Positions 8,461 through 18,202 are shown, counted from the stretch's first letter. The stretch: DNA of 43,044 bases from Rhodobacter ferrooxidans (GCF_000176015.1 NZ_ACYY01000029.1:1-43044); one strand, 5' to 3'. The notes: generated by a model not told the origin, from the sequence alone. Translations and numbers: made by a program.

Positions 8461-10401
8461 ATGGACGGTCAGAACAAGAACCTCATCCTTGCAACGGCGC
8501 TCAGCTTCCTGGTGATCCTGGTCTGGTTCGTGTTGTTTCCGCCGCCCGAGCCGGTGGTCGATCCCAACGCCCCCGCCATTTCGGCCACCGAAGCCCTGAC
8601 GCCTCCGGTGGCAGACCAGACCACGGCCGCCACCACCGAACCTGCCGCTGCCGTGCCGGAAACCCCGCGCCTGACCATCGACACGCCGCTCCTGCAAGGC
8701 TCGATCTCGATGCTGGGCGGGCGGATCGACGATCTGTCGCTGAAGGGCTACAAGGAATCGCTCGATCCTGCCTCTGACATTGTGCGGCTGCTGTCGCCAG
8801 TGGGCAAGGACAGCGCCTATTACGCACTTTACGGCTGGGCTCCGGGCGGCGATCTGGCCAATGAAGACGTGCCGGGTGCCAATACCGAATGGAAACTGGC
8901 CGCGGGCACTTCGCTGGCGCCCGGCCAGCCGGTCACCCTGGCCTGGGACAATGGCAAGGGCCTGAACTTCACCCGCACCATCGCGATTGACGACCATTAC
9001 ATGTTCACCGTGACCCAAGGCGTGGAAAACACCACCGGCGCCGAAGTCCGGCTGGCCCCCTATGGCATCGTCGCCCGCCACGGCAAACCGGCCGGCCTGC
9101 AGAATTTCTATGTGCTGCACGAAGGCGTGGTCGGCCGCACCGATGGCAAGCTGGAAGAGGTCAAATACAAGGATCTGGTCGATCTGCCGGTGGTCGAACG
9201 CGAAGGCGCGCAGGCCGAAGTGGTCGAGGCCACCACCGACGGCTGGATCGGCTTCACCGACAAATACTGGATGACGACGCTGATCCCGGCACAGGGCAAA
9301 CCCTTCACCTCGGTCACCAAATACGTCGCCTCCGCCGACATCTATCAGGTGGAAACCCGGGAGCCGGTGCTGGTCGTGGCCCCCGGCGCCAAAGCCGAAA
9401 CCACCTCGCGGCTGTTCGCCGGTGCCAAGGAATGGGCCACCATCCGCGGCTACCAGAATGACGCGGGCGTGCCGGGCTTCATCGATTCGATCGACTGGGG
9501 CTGGTTCTTTTTCCTGACCAAACCGATGTTCTGGGTGCTGCACAACCTCAACGCCCTGATCGGCAACATGGGTCTGGCGATCATCGGCCTGACGCTGGTG
9601 CTGAAGGTCATCGTCTTCCCGCTGGCCTACAAATCCTACGTCTCGATGGCCCGGATGAAGGAATTGCAGCCGGAAATCGAGGCGATGAAAGAGCGGGTCG
9701 GCGACGACAAGCAAAAGGTCCAGGTAGAGATGATGAAGCTCTACAAGGAAAAGAAGGTGAACCCGGCGGCGGGCTGTCTGCCGGTGCTGATCCAGATTCC
9801 GATCTTCTTCTCGCTTTACAAGGTGATCTTCGTCACGCTGGAGCTGCGCCACGCGCCGTTCTTCGGCTGGCTGACCGACCTTTCGGCGCGTGACAGCTCG
9901 TCGCTGTTCAACTTCTTCGGGCTGGCCCCCTGGGCCGCACCGGAACACGGCACCCTGCTGGCCACCATCTTCATCGGACTGCTACCGATCCTGCTGGGCA
10001 TCTCGATGTGGTTGCAGCAGAAACTGAACCCGGCGCCCGCTGATCCGACGCAGCAGATGATCTTCGCCTGGATGCCCTGGGTGTTCATGTTCATGCTGGG
10101 CAGCTTTGCCAGCGGTCTGGTGCTGTACTGGATCACCAACAACGTGATCACCTTCACCCAGCAATACATCATCATGCGCAGCCACGGCCACCATCCCGAC
10201 ATCTTCGGCAACATCAAATCGGGGTTCAAGAAAAAGCCCGCCGCGGTAAAGCCGGTGTCGGTGCGGGTGACGCCGCCGAAACCCGCCGTGGCCAAGGCAG
10301 CAGCCCCGAAACCGGCGCCCAAGCCCGCGCCGAAGCCGGTGGCCACCAAGCCCGCCAATTCGCGCAAGGCCCCGACGAAGAAACCGCCGGCCAAGACATG
10401 A
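8461..10401 (+). CDS. yidC: Membrane protein insertase YidC
   Basis: YidC inserts and folds inner-membrane proteins with SecYEG or alone. About 646 aa: an N-terminal TM (MDGQNKNLILATALSFLVIL), a large periplasmic domain (~60-340), then the conserved five-TM core with NMGLAIIGLTLVLKVIVFPL, the cytoplasmic hairpin MARMKELQPEIEAMKERVGD and KVNPAAGCLPVLIQIPIFFSLYKV. The C-terminus carries an unusually long Lys/Pro/Ala-rich tail (last ~55 residues with repeated PKPA units), plausibly contacting ribosomes. Family sequence favours ATG 8461, but AGGA at 8442-8445 is ideally spaced for GTG 8452, which would add three residues. The stop overlaps the engB start (ATGA). Confidence 0.96.
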   Translation: MDGQNKNLILATALSFLVILVWFVLFPPPEPVVDPNAPAISATEALTPPVADQTTAATTEPAAAVPETPRLTIDTPLLQGSISMLGGRIDDLSLKGYKESLDPASDIVRLLSPVGKDSAYYALYGWAPGGDLANEDVPGANTEWKLAAGTSLAPGQPVTLAWDNGKGLNFTRTIAIDDHYMFTVTQGVENTTGAEVRLAPYGIVARHGKPAGLQNFYVLHEGVVGRTDGKLEEVKYKDLVDLPVVEREGAQAEVVEATTDGWIGFTDKYWMTTLIPAQGKPFTSVTKYVASADIYQVETREPVLVVAPGAKAETTSRLFAGAKEWATIRGYQNDAGVPGFIDSIDWGWFFFLTKPMFWVLHNLNALIGNMGLAIIGLTLVLKVIVFPLAYKSYVSMARMKELQPEIEAMKERVGDDKQKVQVEMMKLYKEKKVNPAAGCLPVLIQIPIFFSLYKVIFVTLELRHAPFFGWLTDLSARDSSSLFNFFGLAPWAAPEHGTLLATIFIGLLPILLGISMWLQQKLNPAPADPTQQMIFAWMPWVFMFMLGSFASGLVLYWITNNVITFTQQYIIMRSHGHHPDIFGNIKSGFKKKPAAVKPVSVRVTPPKPAVAKAAAPKPAPKPAPKPVATKPANSRKAPTKKPPAKT

Positions 10402-11048
10402 GCTTGCCCTTCCCGCTGGCCGATGAGCCCGAATTTGCCGCCCGCGAGGCCGGGCGGCTCTTGTTCGCGGGGCCGGTGGATTTCGTCAAGGGCGTGGTGG
10501 CGATGCCCGGCCTGCCGCCCGCCGACCGGCTGGAGGTCTGCTTTGCCGGCCGCTCCAATGTCGGGAAATCCAGCCTGATCAACGCCTTGACCGGGCGCAA
10601 GAGTCTTGCGCGCGCCTCGAACACGCCGGGCCGCACCCAGGAAATCAACTATTTCGCGCTGGGAACCGAGCGCTATCTGGTCGATCTGCCCGGCTATGGC
10701 TATGCCGAGGCGCCGGTGGCGGTGGTGGAAAAGTGGCAACGGCTGCTGAAAAACTATCTGCAAGGCCGCCAGACCCTGCGCCGCGCCTTCGTGCTGATCG
10801 ACACGCGGCACGGGGTCAAGGCGGTGGACGAAGAGATTCTGACCCTGCTCGACCGCTCTGCCGTGACCTTCCAGGCGGTGCTGACCAAGGCCGACAAGGT
10901 GTCGAAAGCCGAGCGTGATGCGATCATCGACCAGGTGCGCGGTGCGCTGGCCAAGCATCCCGCCGCCTATCCCGAACTGGTGGTGACCAGCGCCGAAAAA
11001 GGCGACGGAATCGAGACGCTGCGGGCGATCATCGCCACGCTGCAGTAA
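10398..11048 (+). CDS. engB: Ribosome biogenesis GTPase EngB/YihA
   Basis: TRAFAC GTPase needed for late assembly of the 50S subunit. It shows G1 GRSNVGKSS (about 51-59), G2 region TPGRTQEINYF, G3 DLPGYGYA and G4 LTKADKVSKAE, with G5 TSAEKGDG. The length of 216 aa fits the family. Translation is coupled to yidC through an ATGA overlap. The order yidC-engB-argB is conserved in Rhodobacteraceae as I know it. It faces the SDR gene convergently across two tandem hairpins. Confidence 0.95.
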   Translation: MSLPFPLADEPEFAAREAGRLLFAGPVDFVKGVVAMPGLPPADRLEVCFAGRSNVGKSSLINALTGRKSLARASNTPGRTQEINYFALGTERYLVDLPGYGYAEAPVAVVEKWQRLLKNYLQGRQTLRRAFVLIDTRHGVKAVDEEILTLLDRSAVTFQAVLTKADKVSKAERDAIIDQVRGALAKHPAAYPELVVTSAEKGDGIETLRAIIATLQ

Positions 11049-11052
11049 GACC

Positions 11053-11096
11053 AAAATCCTTCCAAGGATTTTGCAAAAGTTTTCCTAAAACTTTTG
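11053..11096. terminator. Two tandem perfect AT-rich hairpins between convergent genes
   Basis: Arms AAAATCCTT/AAGGATTTT (11053-11061, 11064-11072) have a 2-nt loop. Arms CAAAAGTTTT/AAAACTTTTG (11074-11083, 11087-11096) have a 3-nt loop. Both are perfect and symmetric, ending in T-runs on either strand. They could therefore terminate engB and the SDR gene from both sides. Confidence 0.65.
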
Positions 11097-11103
11097 GCTC
11101 CCG

Positions 11104-11835
11104 TCAGACATGCTGCGCGCCATTCACTTCAATCTCGGCGCCGGAAATGTAGCTCGACTGATCCGAACACAGGAACCAGATCGCGTCCGCCACCTCGCGG
11201 GGCTGGCCCAACCGGCGCAGCGGCAACTGGTCAACGATCTTGTCAGTGCCCGGCGACAGGATCGCGGTTTCCACCTCGCCCGGCGCAATCGCGTTGACCC
11301 GCACCCCCAAGGGCCCGAAATCATGCGCCATTTCGCGCGTCAGCGCCGCCAGCGCCGCCTTGGATGTCGCATAGGCCGCCCCGGCAAACGGATGCACCCG
11401 CGATCCGGCAATCGAGGTGACGTTCACGATCGAGCCTTTGGCCGCCGCCAGTTCGTTCATCAGCCCGCGCGCCAGCACCACGCAGGAAAAGAAGTTTACA
11501 TGAAACACATGGCCCCAGGTCCGCAGGTCGGTATCCAGCGTCGAAAGCCGCGCCCCACCCGGGCCTTTCGGTGAAATCCCGGCATTGTTGACCAGCGCGT
11601 GCAGCTTGCCGTTGATCTTGCCCTTGATGGTCTCGATCGCGGCAATCGTCATCTTGGGGTCGGCAAGGTCGATCTGGATGTGGCTGGCCTCGCCATTCGG
11701 CCAGGGGCATCGCGGGTCGAACGGATAGCGCGAGCAGGTCAGCACCCGCCAGCCCTCGATCTCGAAGCGTTTGACGGTGGCATGGCCGATGCCGCGGCTG
11801 GCCCCGGTCAGCACCAGTGTTTTCTGTTCCGTCAT
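11104..11835 (-). CDS. SDR-family NAD(P)-dependent oxidoreductase
   Basis: Classical short-chain dehydrogenase/reductase of 243 aa. The cofactor motif TGASRGIG is at residues 10-17, NNAG at about 87-90, the catalytic Ser in NVTSIAG and YATSK (Tyr and Lys of the active site) follow, then PGEVETAI. The substrate cannot be told from sequence. GGAG lies just before the ATG. It is divergent from argB; the 127-base gap holds a short inverted repeat TTGTCG-GGAA-CGACAA (11874-11889) of unknown meaning. Confidence 0.92.
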   Translation of the reverse strand: MTEQKTLVLTGASRGIGHATVKRFEIEGWRVLTCSRYPFDPRCPWPNGEASHIQIDLADPKMTIAAIETIKGKINGKLHALVNNAGISPKGPGGARLSTLDTDLRTWGHVFHVNFFSCVVLARGLMNELAAAKGSIVNVTSIAGSRVHPFAGAAYATSKAALAALTREMAHDFGPLGVRVNAIAPGEVETAILSPGTDKIVDQLPLRRLGQPREVADAIWFLCSDQSSYISGAEIEVNGAQHV

Positions 11836-11962
11836 GCTGCACTCCTTGCGTTACCGGCAAAGACTTACCCTTATTGTCGGGAACGACAAGGCCAGCCGCG
11901 CGGTCTTGGCAGCGCGCCGCAAAGCGGCTACCAAAGCGGCCAACCCAAACCGGGGGCACCCC

Positions 11963-12859
11963 ATGAAAAAGCAGCTTGCCGACATGAACGCATCCATCAC
12001 CACCGCCCGCACGCTTTCGGAAGCCCTGCCCTATCTGCAACGCTATGCCGGTGCCGTGGTGGTGGTGAAATTCGGCGGCAACGCCATGGGCGACGAGGCG
12101 GCGATGGCCGAATTTGCCCGCGATATCGTGCTGATGCGGCAGGTGGGGGTGAACCCGGTGGTGGTGCATGGCGGCGGGCCGATGATCAACGACCTGCTGA
12201 AGCGGCTGGGCATCGAATCGCGCTTCGTGCGCGGCAAGCGGGTCACCGACAAGGCCACGGTCGAGGTGGTCGAGATGGTGCTGACCGGCCTTGTCAACAA
12301 GCGCATCGTGCAGGCGATCATGGACGAGGGCGGCCGCGCGGTGGGCCTTTCCGGCAAGGACGACGACATGATGGTCTGCGTCGCCGACGACCCGGAGCTG
12401 GGCTTTGTCGGCCGCCCGGTCGAGATGAACGTGCAGGTGCTGCGCGATCTGTTCGGCGCGGGCATAATCCCGGTGGTGGCGCCGGTCGCTACCGGCATGG
12501 GCCCGAACGAGACCTTCAACGTCAATGGCGACACCGCTGCCGGGGCGATCGCCGGGGCGCTGAAGGCCGACCGGCTGCTGCTTTTGACCGATGTTTCCGG
12601 CGTGAAGAACGCGGCGGGCGAGGTGATGACGCAACTGACGCCGCAAGAGGTGCGCGACCTGACCGACAGCGGCGTGATTGCCGGGGGGATGATTCCCAAG
12701 ACCGAAACCGCGCTGCTGGCGCTGGAACAGGGCGTGCGCGCCGTGGTCATCCTCGATGGCCGCATCGCCAACGCTTGTCTCTTGGAGCTGTTCACCGACC
12801 ACGGTGCAGGCTCGCTGATCCGCTCGACCGAGCCGCGGGTAAAGCCGCGCGAGACATGA
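11963..12859 (+). CDS. argB: Acetylglutamate kinase
   Basis: Phosphorylates N-acetyl-L-glutamate in the second step of arginine synthesis. It belongs to the amino-acid kinase fold, with [11 protein letters not shown] (about 32-42) and [10 protein letters not shown] (70-79) as nucleotide and substrate loops, and [10 protein letters not shown] later. An N-terminal helix ([18 protein letters not shown]) like that of arginine-inhibited hexameric enzymes is present, so feedback inhibition by arginine is likely (inference). The start at 11963 is supported by GGGGG six bases upstream; the longer frame runs into the SDR promoter region. The stop overlaps the next ATG (ATGA). Length is 298 aa. Confidence 0.96.
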   Translation: MKKQLADMNASITTARTLSEALPYLQRYAGAVVVVKFGGNAMGDEAAMAEFARDIVLMRQVGVNPVVVHGGGPMINDLLKRLGIESRFVRGKRVTDKATVEVVEMVLTGLVNKRIVQAIMDEGGRAVGLSGKDDDMMVCVADDPELGFVGRPVEMNVQVLRDLFGAGIIPVVAPVATGMGPNETFNVNGDTAAGAIAGALKADRLLLLTDVSGVKNAAGEVMTQLTPQEVRDLTDSGVIAGGMIPKTETALLALEQGVRAVVILDGRIANACLLELFTDHGAGSLIRSTEPRVKPRET

Positions 12860-13500
12860 CGTTGGCCCAAATAGAGGCCCTAGCCGACGGCCATTGCCTT
12901 GCGGTTCTGGGCGGGTTTGCCACCAACGCCGAAGATGCGCTTCCCGAAGGCACCCGGACCCTGATGCTTCTTGGCCCGCGCGAGCCGGGGTTCTGGCCAC
13001 ATCTCACCAGCCAACCCGAATGGGACGGCACCCCCGACCCGGTGGACCGCTGGTCGCGCCGCGCCATCACCGACATCGCCGCAACCCTCGGCGCCACGCC
13101 GCTGTTCCCCTTCGGCGGCCCGCCCTGGCAGCCGTTCTACCAATGGGCGCTGCGCACCGGCCGCGCCTGGGAAAGCCCGATCCGGCTGCTGGTTCATGCC
13201 GAGGCCGGGCTGATGGTGTCGTTCCGCGGCGCACTGGCCCTGCCCGAGGCCATCGACCTGCCCACCGCCACCCGCCCCTGCGACACCTGCGCGGGCCAAC
13301 CCTGCCGCACCGCCTGCCCGGTATCGGCCCTTGGCGCGCAAGGCTACGATCTGGCCGCCTGCCACGGCCACCTTGACGCACCTGCCGGAAAAGACTGCCT
13401 GACAAGCGGTTGTGTGGCCCGGCGCGCTTGCCCCCTCTCCCTTGCCTATGCAAGGATGCCACAGCAATCCGCATACCATATGGGGCAGTTCCACCGATGA
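12856..13500 (+). CDS. Ferredoxin-like Fe-S protein of unknown role
   Basis: 214-aa soluble protein with a C-terminal cysteine cluster: C142-x2-C145-x4-C150-x3-C154-P, then C169, C181-x4-C186-x5-C192-P. This layout resembles a 4Fe-4S ferredoxin motif with extra cysteines that might hold a second cluster. The N-terminal ~130 residues contain no motif I recognise; they are moderately reminiscent of the epoxyqueuosine reductase/reductive dehalogenase-type accessory fold, but that is weak. It is translationally coupled on both sides: its ATG overlaps the argB stop and its stop overlaps the next gene. Co-expression with argB is thus clear, but the function is not. Confidence 0.75.
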   Translation: MTLAQIEALADGHCLAVLGGFATNAEDALPEGTRTLMLLGPREPGFWPHLTSQPEWDGTPDPVDRWSRRAITDIAATLGATPLFPFGGPPWQPFYQWALRTGRAWESPIRLLVHAEAGLMVSFRGALALPEAIDLPTATRPCDTCAGQPCRTACPVSALGAQGYDLAACHGHLDAPAGKDCLTSGCVARRACPLSLAYARMPQQSAYHMGQFHR

Positions 13501-14003
13501 CCAAGCGCCTGATCCTGACGCGCCACGCCAAGTCCAACTGGGACGACCCGCTGACCCCCGACCATGACCGGCCGCTGAACGAACGCGGCAAGGCGGCGGC
13601 GGCCGATCTGGGCGACTGGCTGGCCTCGCGCGGCTATGTGCCGGAAAAGGTGCTGTGCTCGGACGCGCTGCGCACCCGCGCCACCTGGTCGGGCATCGCC
13701 CCCGCCCTGCCCGGCACGGTGACCGTGCAGTTGAAACCCGCGCTCTACCACGCCAGCGCCGATGTGATGCTGGCGGTGCTGCGCCATGCCACGGTCGATA
13801 CGGTGATGATGATCGGCCACAACCCCGGCATCGCCGAGTTCGCCCATCGGCTTGTCGCCCATGCCCCGATCAACCCCGAGTTCCAGCGTTACCCCACCGG
13901 TGCCACGCTGGTCGTCGATTTCGCCATTGACGCTTGGGAGGACGCCAACTGGGGCCTCGCCGCCGCGCTCGACTTCATCGTGCCGCGCGAACTGGCCGTC
14001 TGA
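13497..14003 (+). CDS. SixA-like histidine phosphatase
   Basis: Histidine-phosphatase (phosphoglycerate-mutase-like) fold, 168 aa. The catalytic RHAKSNW motif is at residues 9-15, DRPLNERG follows, SDALRTRATW matches the second phosphate-binding arginine, and MMIGHNPGI supplies the second His. The short form with RHAKS is typical of SixA-type phosphohistidine phosphatases. The substrate here is not established. ATG overlaps the stop of the upstream Fe-S gene (ATGA), so argB, the Fe-S gene and this gene form one coupled operon ending at hairpins at 14050-14126. Confidence 0.88.
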   Translation: MTKRLILTRHAKSNWDDPLTPDHDRPLNERGKAAAADLGDWLASRGYVPEKVLCSDALRTRATWSGIAPALPGTVTVQLKPALYHASADVMLAVLRHATVDTVMMIGHNPGIAEFAHRLVAHAPINPEFQRYPTGATLVVDFAIDAWEDANWGLAAALDFIVPRELAV

Positions 14004-14049
14004 ACCGCATCTTCTCTGGAAAAATATCCTCGGGGGTGATGAACGCCCG

Positions 14050-14126
14050 GAAAACCTTCCAGTGGAAGGTTTTCAGTGAAGAACGCCCGGCCAGCAATGG
14101 CCGGGCTGGGGGGTGTGAAACCCCCC
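14050..14126. terminator. Cluster of three hairpins between convergent genes
   Basis: Three perfect stems lie in the 131-base gap between the phosphatase and ferredoxin genes. GAAAACCTTCC/GGAAGGTTTTC (14050-14060, 14064-14074) has an AGT loop. CCCGGCCA/TGGCCGGG (14086-14093, 14098-14105) has a GCAA loop. GGGGGG/CCCCCC spans 14108-14113 and 14121-14126. The decamer GAACGCCCGG occurs on both sides of the first hairpin. A bidirectional terminator region is likely. Confidence 0.6.
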
Positions 14127-14134
14127 GGCTTCTT

Positions 14135-14503
14135 TCACGCCCCACCCGGCTCGCCGGTATAGGAAATCGTCACATCCTCGTCGCGCACGATGAACTGGCA
14201 GGCCAGCCGGTAATGCGGCGGCAGGTCGCGCACCTCGGCGTCTTCCAGTTCCGCCGCCGTCAGCTTGCCCAACTCGCGCAGCTTCGTCTTTTCCTTTTCG
14301 GTCAGCGCAATCGCCTTGCGGTTGGCGGGGTCGGCATAGGTCACCTTGATCAGGCACGAGGCGCAGTTGCCGTCGCGGCAATCGAAGGGGATCGGAATGT
14401 GGTTGGCCAGCGCCAGCGCCAGCACGGTGTGGGTGTCGCCCGCCACGGCGTAGATCGTCTTGCTGGGATGCAGCATCGGCGAAGAGAAAGTCACGTTTGC
14501 CAT
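14135..14503 (-). CDS. 2Fe-2S ferredoxin
   Basis: Plant-type [2Fe-2S] ferredoxin, 122 aa. Cluster ligands are C42-x4-C47-x2-C50 (DCRDGNCASC) and C102 (LACQFIVRDED). A ~30-residue charged helical insertion (about 60-92, AIALTEKEKTKLRELGKLT) separates the third and fourth cysteines, which is longer than in simple ferredoxins. It is a one-electron carrier; the partner is unknown. It is single-cistron, with 231 bases to the next minus-strand gene upstream, a gap with no gene that I can see. GAAATG-type context at the start, no strong ribosome site. Confidence 0.88.
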   Translation of the reverse strand: MANVTFSSPMLHPSKTIYAVAGDTHTVLALALANHIPIPFDCRDGNCASCLIKVTYADPANRKAIALTEKEKTKLRELGKLTAAELEDAEVRDLPPHYRLACQFIVRDEDVTISYTGEPGGA

Positions 14504-14734
14504 GTCTCATTTCCTAAAAGGGCCACCCGCACCGCCCTGCGACGGTCAGGCGGAATTGGCCGGCCGGGCCGGTTTCACGCAGACAGCTTGGGGGAAGCAC
14601 AGATCGTGCCAAGGCCGGAAAGCCTGTATCCACGGGGCCCTTCGGCAGGGTGTGTCGCAAAGCCGACAAAGCCCGCCCGCCGGACATGACAAAGGCGGAC
14701 CCGCAGGCCCGCCTTCCGCCCGTGCAAACCGCCG

Positions 14735-15514
14735 TCAGTGCCCGAGGATCTGGCTCAGGAACAGCTTGGTGCGTTCCGATTTCGGGTTGTTGAAGAACTC
14801 GCGCGGCTCGTTCTGCTCGACGATCTGGCCCTGGTCCATGAAGATCACCCGGTTGGCCACCGCCTGCGCAAAGCCCATCTCGTGGGTCACGCACAGCATG
14901 GTCATGCCCTCTTGCGCCAGCTCGATCATGGTATCCAGCACTTCCTTGATCATCTCGGGGTCCAGCGCCGAGGTCGGTTCGTCGAACAGCATGATCCGCG
15001 GCTTCATGCACAAGCTGCGCGCAATCGCCACCCGCTGCTGCTGACCGCCCGACAACTGGCCGGGGTATTTCGCCGCCTGCTCGGGGATTTTCACCTTGCG
15101 CAGGTAGTGCATCGCCACTTCCTCGGCCTCTTTCTTCGGGGTCTTGCGCACCCAGATTGGCGCCAGCGTCAGGTTTTCCAGAATCGTCAGATGCGGGAAC
15201 AGGTTGAAGTGCTGGAACACCATGCCAACTTCCGACCGCACCTTGTCGATGTTCTTCAGGTCGCTTGTCAGTTCGGTGCCATCGACGACGATCTGCCCGG
15301 TCTGGTGTTCTTCCAGCCGGTTGATGCAGCGGATCAGCGTCGATTTGCCGGACCCGGACGGGCCGCAGATCACGATCCGCTCGCCGCGCCGCACCGTCAT
15401 GTTGATGTCGCGCAGCACGTGGAAGGTGCCATACCACTTGTTCATCGCGGTGATCTGGATTGCCACCTCGTCGGAGACCTGCATCTTGCCGGGGTCGCGG
15501 GCGGTTTCGGCCAT
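14735..15514 (-). CDS. bztD: Polar amino-acid ABC transporter ATPase (BztD type)
   Basis: Nucleotide-binding subunit of an importer for glutamate, glutamine, aspartate and asparagine. It shows Walker [11 protein letters not shown]-loop [11 protein letters not shown], signature [15 protein letters not shown], Walker [14 protein letters not shown] and switch VTHEMGFA. Length is 259 aa. It is the last gene of a four-gene operon in binding protein, permease, permease, ATPase order, which matches bztABCD known from Rhodobacter capsulatus. It lies ten bases after bztC. The substrate range is inferred from operon architecture and not tested. Confidence 0.93.
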   Translation of the reverse strand: MAETARDPGKMQVSDEVAIQITAMNKWYGTFHVLRDINMTVRRGERIVICGPSGSGKSTLIRCINRLEEHQTGQIVVDGTELTSDLKNIDKVRSEVGMVFQHFNLFPHLTILENLTLAPIWVRKTPKKEAEEVAMHYLRKVKIPEQAAKYPGQLSGGQQQRVAIARSLCMKPRIMLFDEPTSALDPEMIKEVLDTMIELAQEGMTMLCVTHEMGFAQAVANRVIFMDQGQIVEQNEPREFFNNPKSERTKLFLSQILGH

Positions 15515-15524
15515 GGAAAGCTCC

Positions 15525-16829
15525 TTACTTGTGGTCGGTTTTCAGCTTGCGCTCGAGATACATCGAATAGCGCGACATGCTGAAACAGAGGACGAAGAAC
15601 ACGGCGCCGACGAACAGGTAGGGCTCCCAATAGACGCCCTTCCAGGCCATGTCGGCCCGCACGATGGTGCTGATGCCCTTCAGCGGGTCCAGCAGGCCGA
15701 CAAAGGAGACCAGCGTGGTGTCCTTGAACAGGCTGATGAAGGTCGAGACGATCGAGGGGATCGAGATCTTCAGCGCCTGCGGCAGGATGATCAGGCGTTC
15801 GGCGCTCCAGTAATCCAGCCCCAGCGCGTCGGCGGCCTCGTATTGGCCGCGCGGCAGGGCTGCCATGCCGCCACGCACCACTTCGGCCAGATAGGCGGCG
15901 GCGAAGATGGTCACCAGAATATCGACCCGCAGGATCAGGTCGAAACTGGTGCCGGGCGGCAGGAAATATTGCAGCAGCAGGGATGCGGTGAACAGCATGG
16001 TGATCAGCGGCACGCCGCGGATGAACTCGATGAAGGCGACCGACAGGGTTTTCACCAGAAACATGTCCGACCGCCGCCCCAGCGCCAGCAGGATGCCCAG
16101 CGGCAACGAGGCGGCAATCGAGGTGACGCCGATCACGATCGACAGAAGGAACCCGCCAAAACGGTCGGATTCCACCGGCACCAGCCCGACGGGCATCACG
16201 CCGGCCAGCAGCCCCGCCACCGGACCTTGGGCAAACAGCCACCACAGCACGGCGGCCACGAAGCCCAGGCCCCCGGCCACCGGCACGCCCAGCAGCGGTC
16301 GCAGCAACTTGAACACCAGCGCCAGCAAGCCAAAGCCCGCCATCGCCACCACCGGCCCCCAGATCGACCCACCCCACAGCAGCCAGTAGCCCAGCGCCGG
16401 GTAGATCACCGTGCCCCACAGCAGCAGCCGCGGCACTTCGGTAAACAGCACTGGCGCCAGCGCCACGAACAGCAGAACGAAGGCCAGCCCGACCCGCCAG
16501 TAAGCCTCGGGCGGGTAGAAGCCGAAGATGAACTGGTGCCAGCGCTCGCGCAGCATGGCCCAGCAGGCGCCCTGCGCCCCCTCGCCGAACTCGGCGGCGA
16601 TGATGCTGCGACATTCGCCCAGCGAGTTGGCATCCCAGACCCCGTGCAGGAACCACGGCAGCGAGGCCGCCAGCAGCCACCACACCGCCGCCAGCCCCGC
16701 CAGCGTCAGGAAGGTGTTCAGCACGCCCGAGAACAGGTTTTCGCGGATCCACTTGATGATGCCGCGATCCACCAAGGGCGGCGGCAGTTGCGGCAACACG
16801 GTGTCGCGCAGATAGGAAGGCTCGGTCAT
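15525..16829 (-). CDS. bztC: Amino-acid ABC transporter permease (BztC type)
   Basis: Inner-membrane permease, 434 aa, with a long N-terminal region of extra helices before the HisMQ-type core. The EAA loop reads about [35 protein letters not shown] (residues ~325-360), the contact site for the ATPase. This size, much larger than ordinary ~230-aa HisMQ permeases, is characteristic of the Aap/Bzt subgroup. Its ATG is one base after the bztB stop codon, so the two permeases are tightly coupled and probably form a heterodimer. Confidence 0.92.
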   Translation of the reverse strand: MTEPSYLRDTVLPQLPPPLVDRGIIKWIRENLFSGVLNTFLTLAGLAAVWWLLAASLPWFLHGVWDANSLGECRSIIAAEFGEGAQGACWAMLRERWHQFIFGFYPPEAYWRVGLAFVLLFVALAPVLFTEVPRLLLWGTVIYPALGYWLLWGGSIWGPVVAMAGFGLLALVFKLLRPLLGVPVAGGLGFVAAVLWWLFAQGPVAGLLAGVMPVGLVPVESDRFGGFLLSIVIGVTSIAASLPLGILLALGRRSDMFLVKTLSVAFIEFIRGVPLITMLFTASLLLQYFLPPGTSFDLILRVDILVTIFAAAYLAEVVRGGMAALPRGQYEAADALGLDYWSAERLIILPQALKISIPSIVSTFISLFKDTTLVSFVGLLDPLKGISTIVRADMAWKGVYWEPYLFVGAVFFVLCFSMSRYSMYLERKLKTDHK

Positions 16830-16830
16830 C

Positions 16831-18108
16831 CTAGCGCTCCTTCAGCTTGACGGAACTGTTATAGACGTTCATCACCGCCGAAATGATCAGGCTGATGATC
16901 AGATAGATCAGCATCATCAGCAACATGCACTCCAGCTCGCGCCCGGTCTGGTTCAGGGTGATGCCGCCCAGCGTGCCGCGCAGGTCCAGATAGCTGACCG
17001 CGATGCCCAGCGAGGTGTTCTTGGTGATGCTGAGGTATTGCGAGATCAGCGGCGGCACGATTACCCGCAGCGCCTGCGGCAGGATGATCAGTCGCGTGGT
17101 GCGGCTCGGGCGCAGGCCCAGCGCAAAGGCGGCCTCGGTCTGGCCATGCGACACCGCCATCACGCCCGCACGGACGTTTTCGGCGATGTAGGTGGCAGAA
17201 TACAGCGACAGGGCCAGCAGCAGTGCTGTGAAGGAATGTGCAAGGTTGATGCCGCCCTTGAAGTTGAAGCCCTTGAACACCGGGTAGTCCAGATGGAAGC
17301 CCAGCGCGAACAGCAGGGCGACGAAGGGCACCACCAGCACGATCAGACTTTTCCACCAGGTGGCCGGGCGCACCCCGGTCGCCTCTTGCACCGCACGGGC
17401 GCGGCGCAGCAGCAGGCGATGCACCAGCACGCTGCCGATGATCACCGCCAGCATCGCCAGAAAGCTGAAGTTCAACGTGATCAGCCCCAGATCAAGGCTG
17501 CCCAGCGGTCGCGACAGCAGCGGTGCGGGGATGTTGGTGCCGCGGTTGGTCAGCGCCACCGCACCGTCGAACAGCATCGCGGCCTTGGGCGCCTGCCCCG
17601 CCGCGATCATCGCATCGGTGACCTTGAAATCCTTCGGCTCGGGCATGGTTTCCGACAGGATGGTGGCGGCCACGAAAATCCACAGCAACACCGGCACGTT
17701 GCGGAACACCTCGATGTAAACGGTCATCAGGCGGCCAACCAGCCAGTTCTTCGACAGCCGCAGGATGCCGACGAACACCCCGATCACCGTCGCCAGCACA
17801 CAGGCCAGCCCCGCCACCACCAGCGTATTGAGCAGCCCGACGACCGCGGCGCGGCCATGGCTGCTGTCGTTGGTATAGGGGATCAACTGCTGGTCGATGT
17901 CGTAACCGGCGCGGTTCCACAGGAAGCCGAAGTTGATGTCCTTGTCCTTGGCGGCCAGGTTGACCATGGTGTTGTGAACCAGCCAACTGACGCAAAGCAG
18001 CACCAGAATCAGCACGATGACCTGAATGGTGATCGCGCGATACCGCGTGTCATAGATAAGCATACTGGGCCGAAAGCCGCCTTTCGGCGCGTCGCTGGCC
18101 ATCGCCAT
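16831..18108 (-). CDS. bztB: Amino-acid ABC transporter permease (BztB type)
   Basis: First permease of the Bzt-type importer, about 425 aa. An N-terminal TM (~25-45), a large insertion (~50-200) and a C-terminal HisMQ core are visible, with EAA loop [37 protein letters not shown] place the start at ATG 18106-18108 (MAMASDAPKGG) because AGGGGG lies seven bases upstream; a longer open frame to 18174 has no ribosome site and runs toward the intercistronic terminator. It forms a heterodimer with BztC (inference from family). Confidence 0.92.
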   Translation of the reverse strand: MAMASDAPKGGFRPSMLIYDTRYRAITIQVIVLILVLLCVSWLVHNTMVNLAAKDKDINFGFLWNRAGYDIDQQLIPYTNDSSHGRAAVVGLLNTLVVAGLACVLATVIGVFVGILRLSKNWLVGRLMTVYIEVFRNVPVLLWIFVAATILSETMPEPKDFKVTDAMIAAGQAPKAAMLFDGAVALTNRGTNIPAPLLSRPLGSLDLGLITLNFSFLAMLAVIIGSVLVHRLLLRRARAVQEATGVRPATWWKSLIVLVVPFVALLFALGFHLDYPVFKGFNFKGGINLAHSFTALLLALSLYSATYIAENVRAGVMAVSHGQTEAAFALGLRPSRTTRLIILPQALRVIVPPLISQYLSITKNTSLGIAVSYLDLRGTLGGITLNQTGRELECMLLMMLIYLIISLIISAVMNVYNSSVKLKER

Positions 18109-18202
18109 TGGTCTACCCCCTGCGCCTGCCCATGATCCCGGAACCTGCCGGAAAACAGGGGTCTTTTGCCCCATGTGGTTCAGGTCGTCTTTACGTCAAA
18201 GG

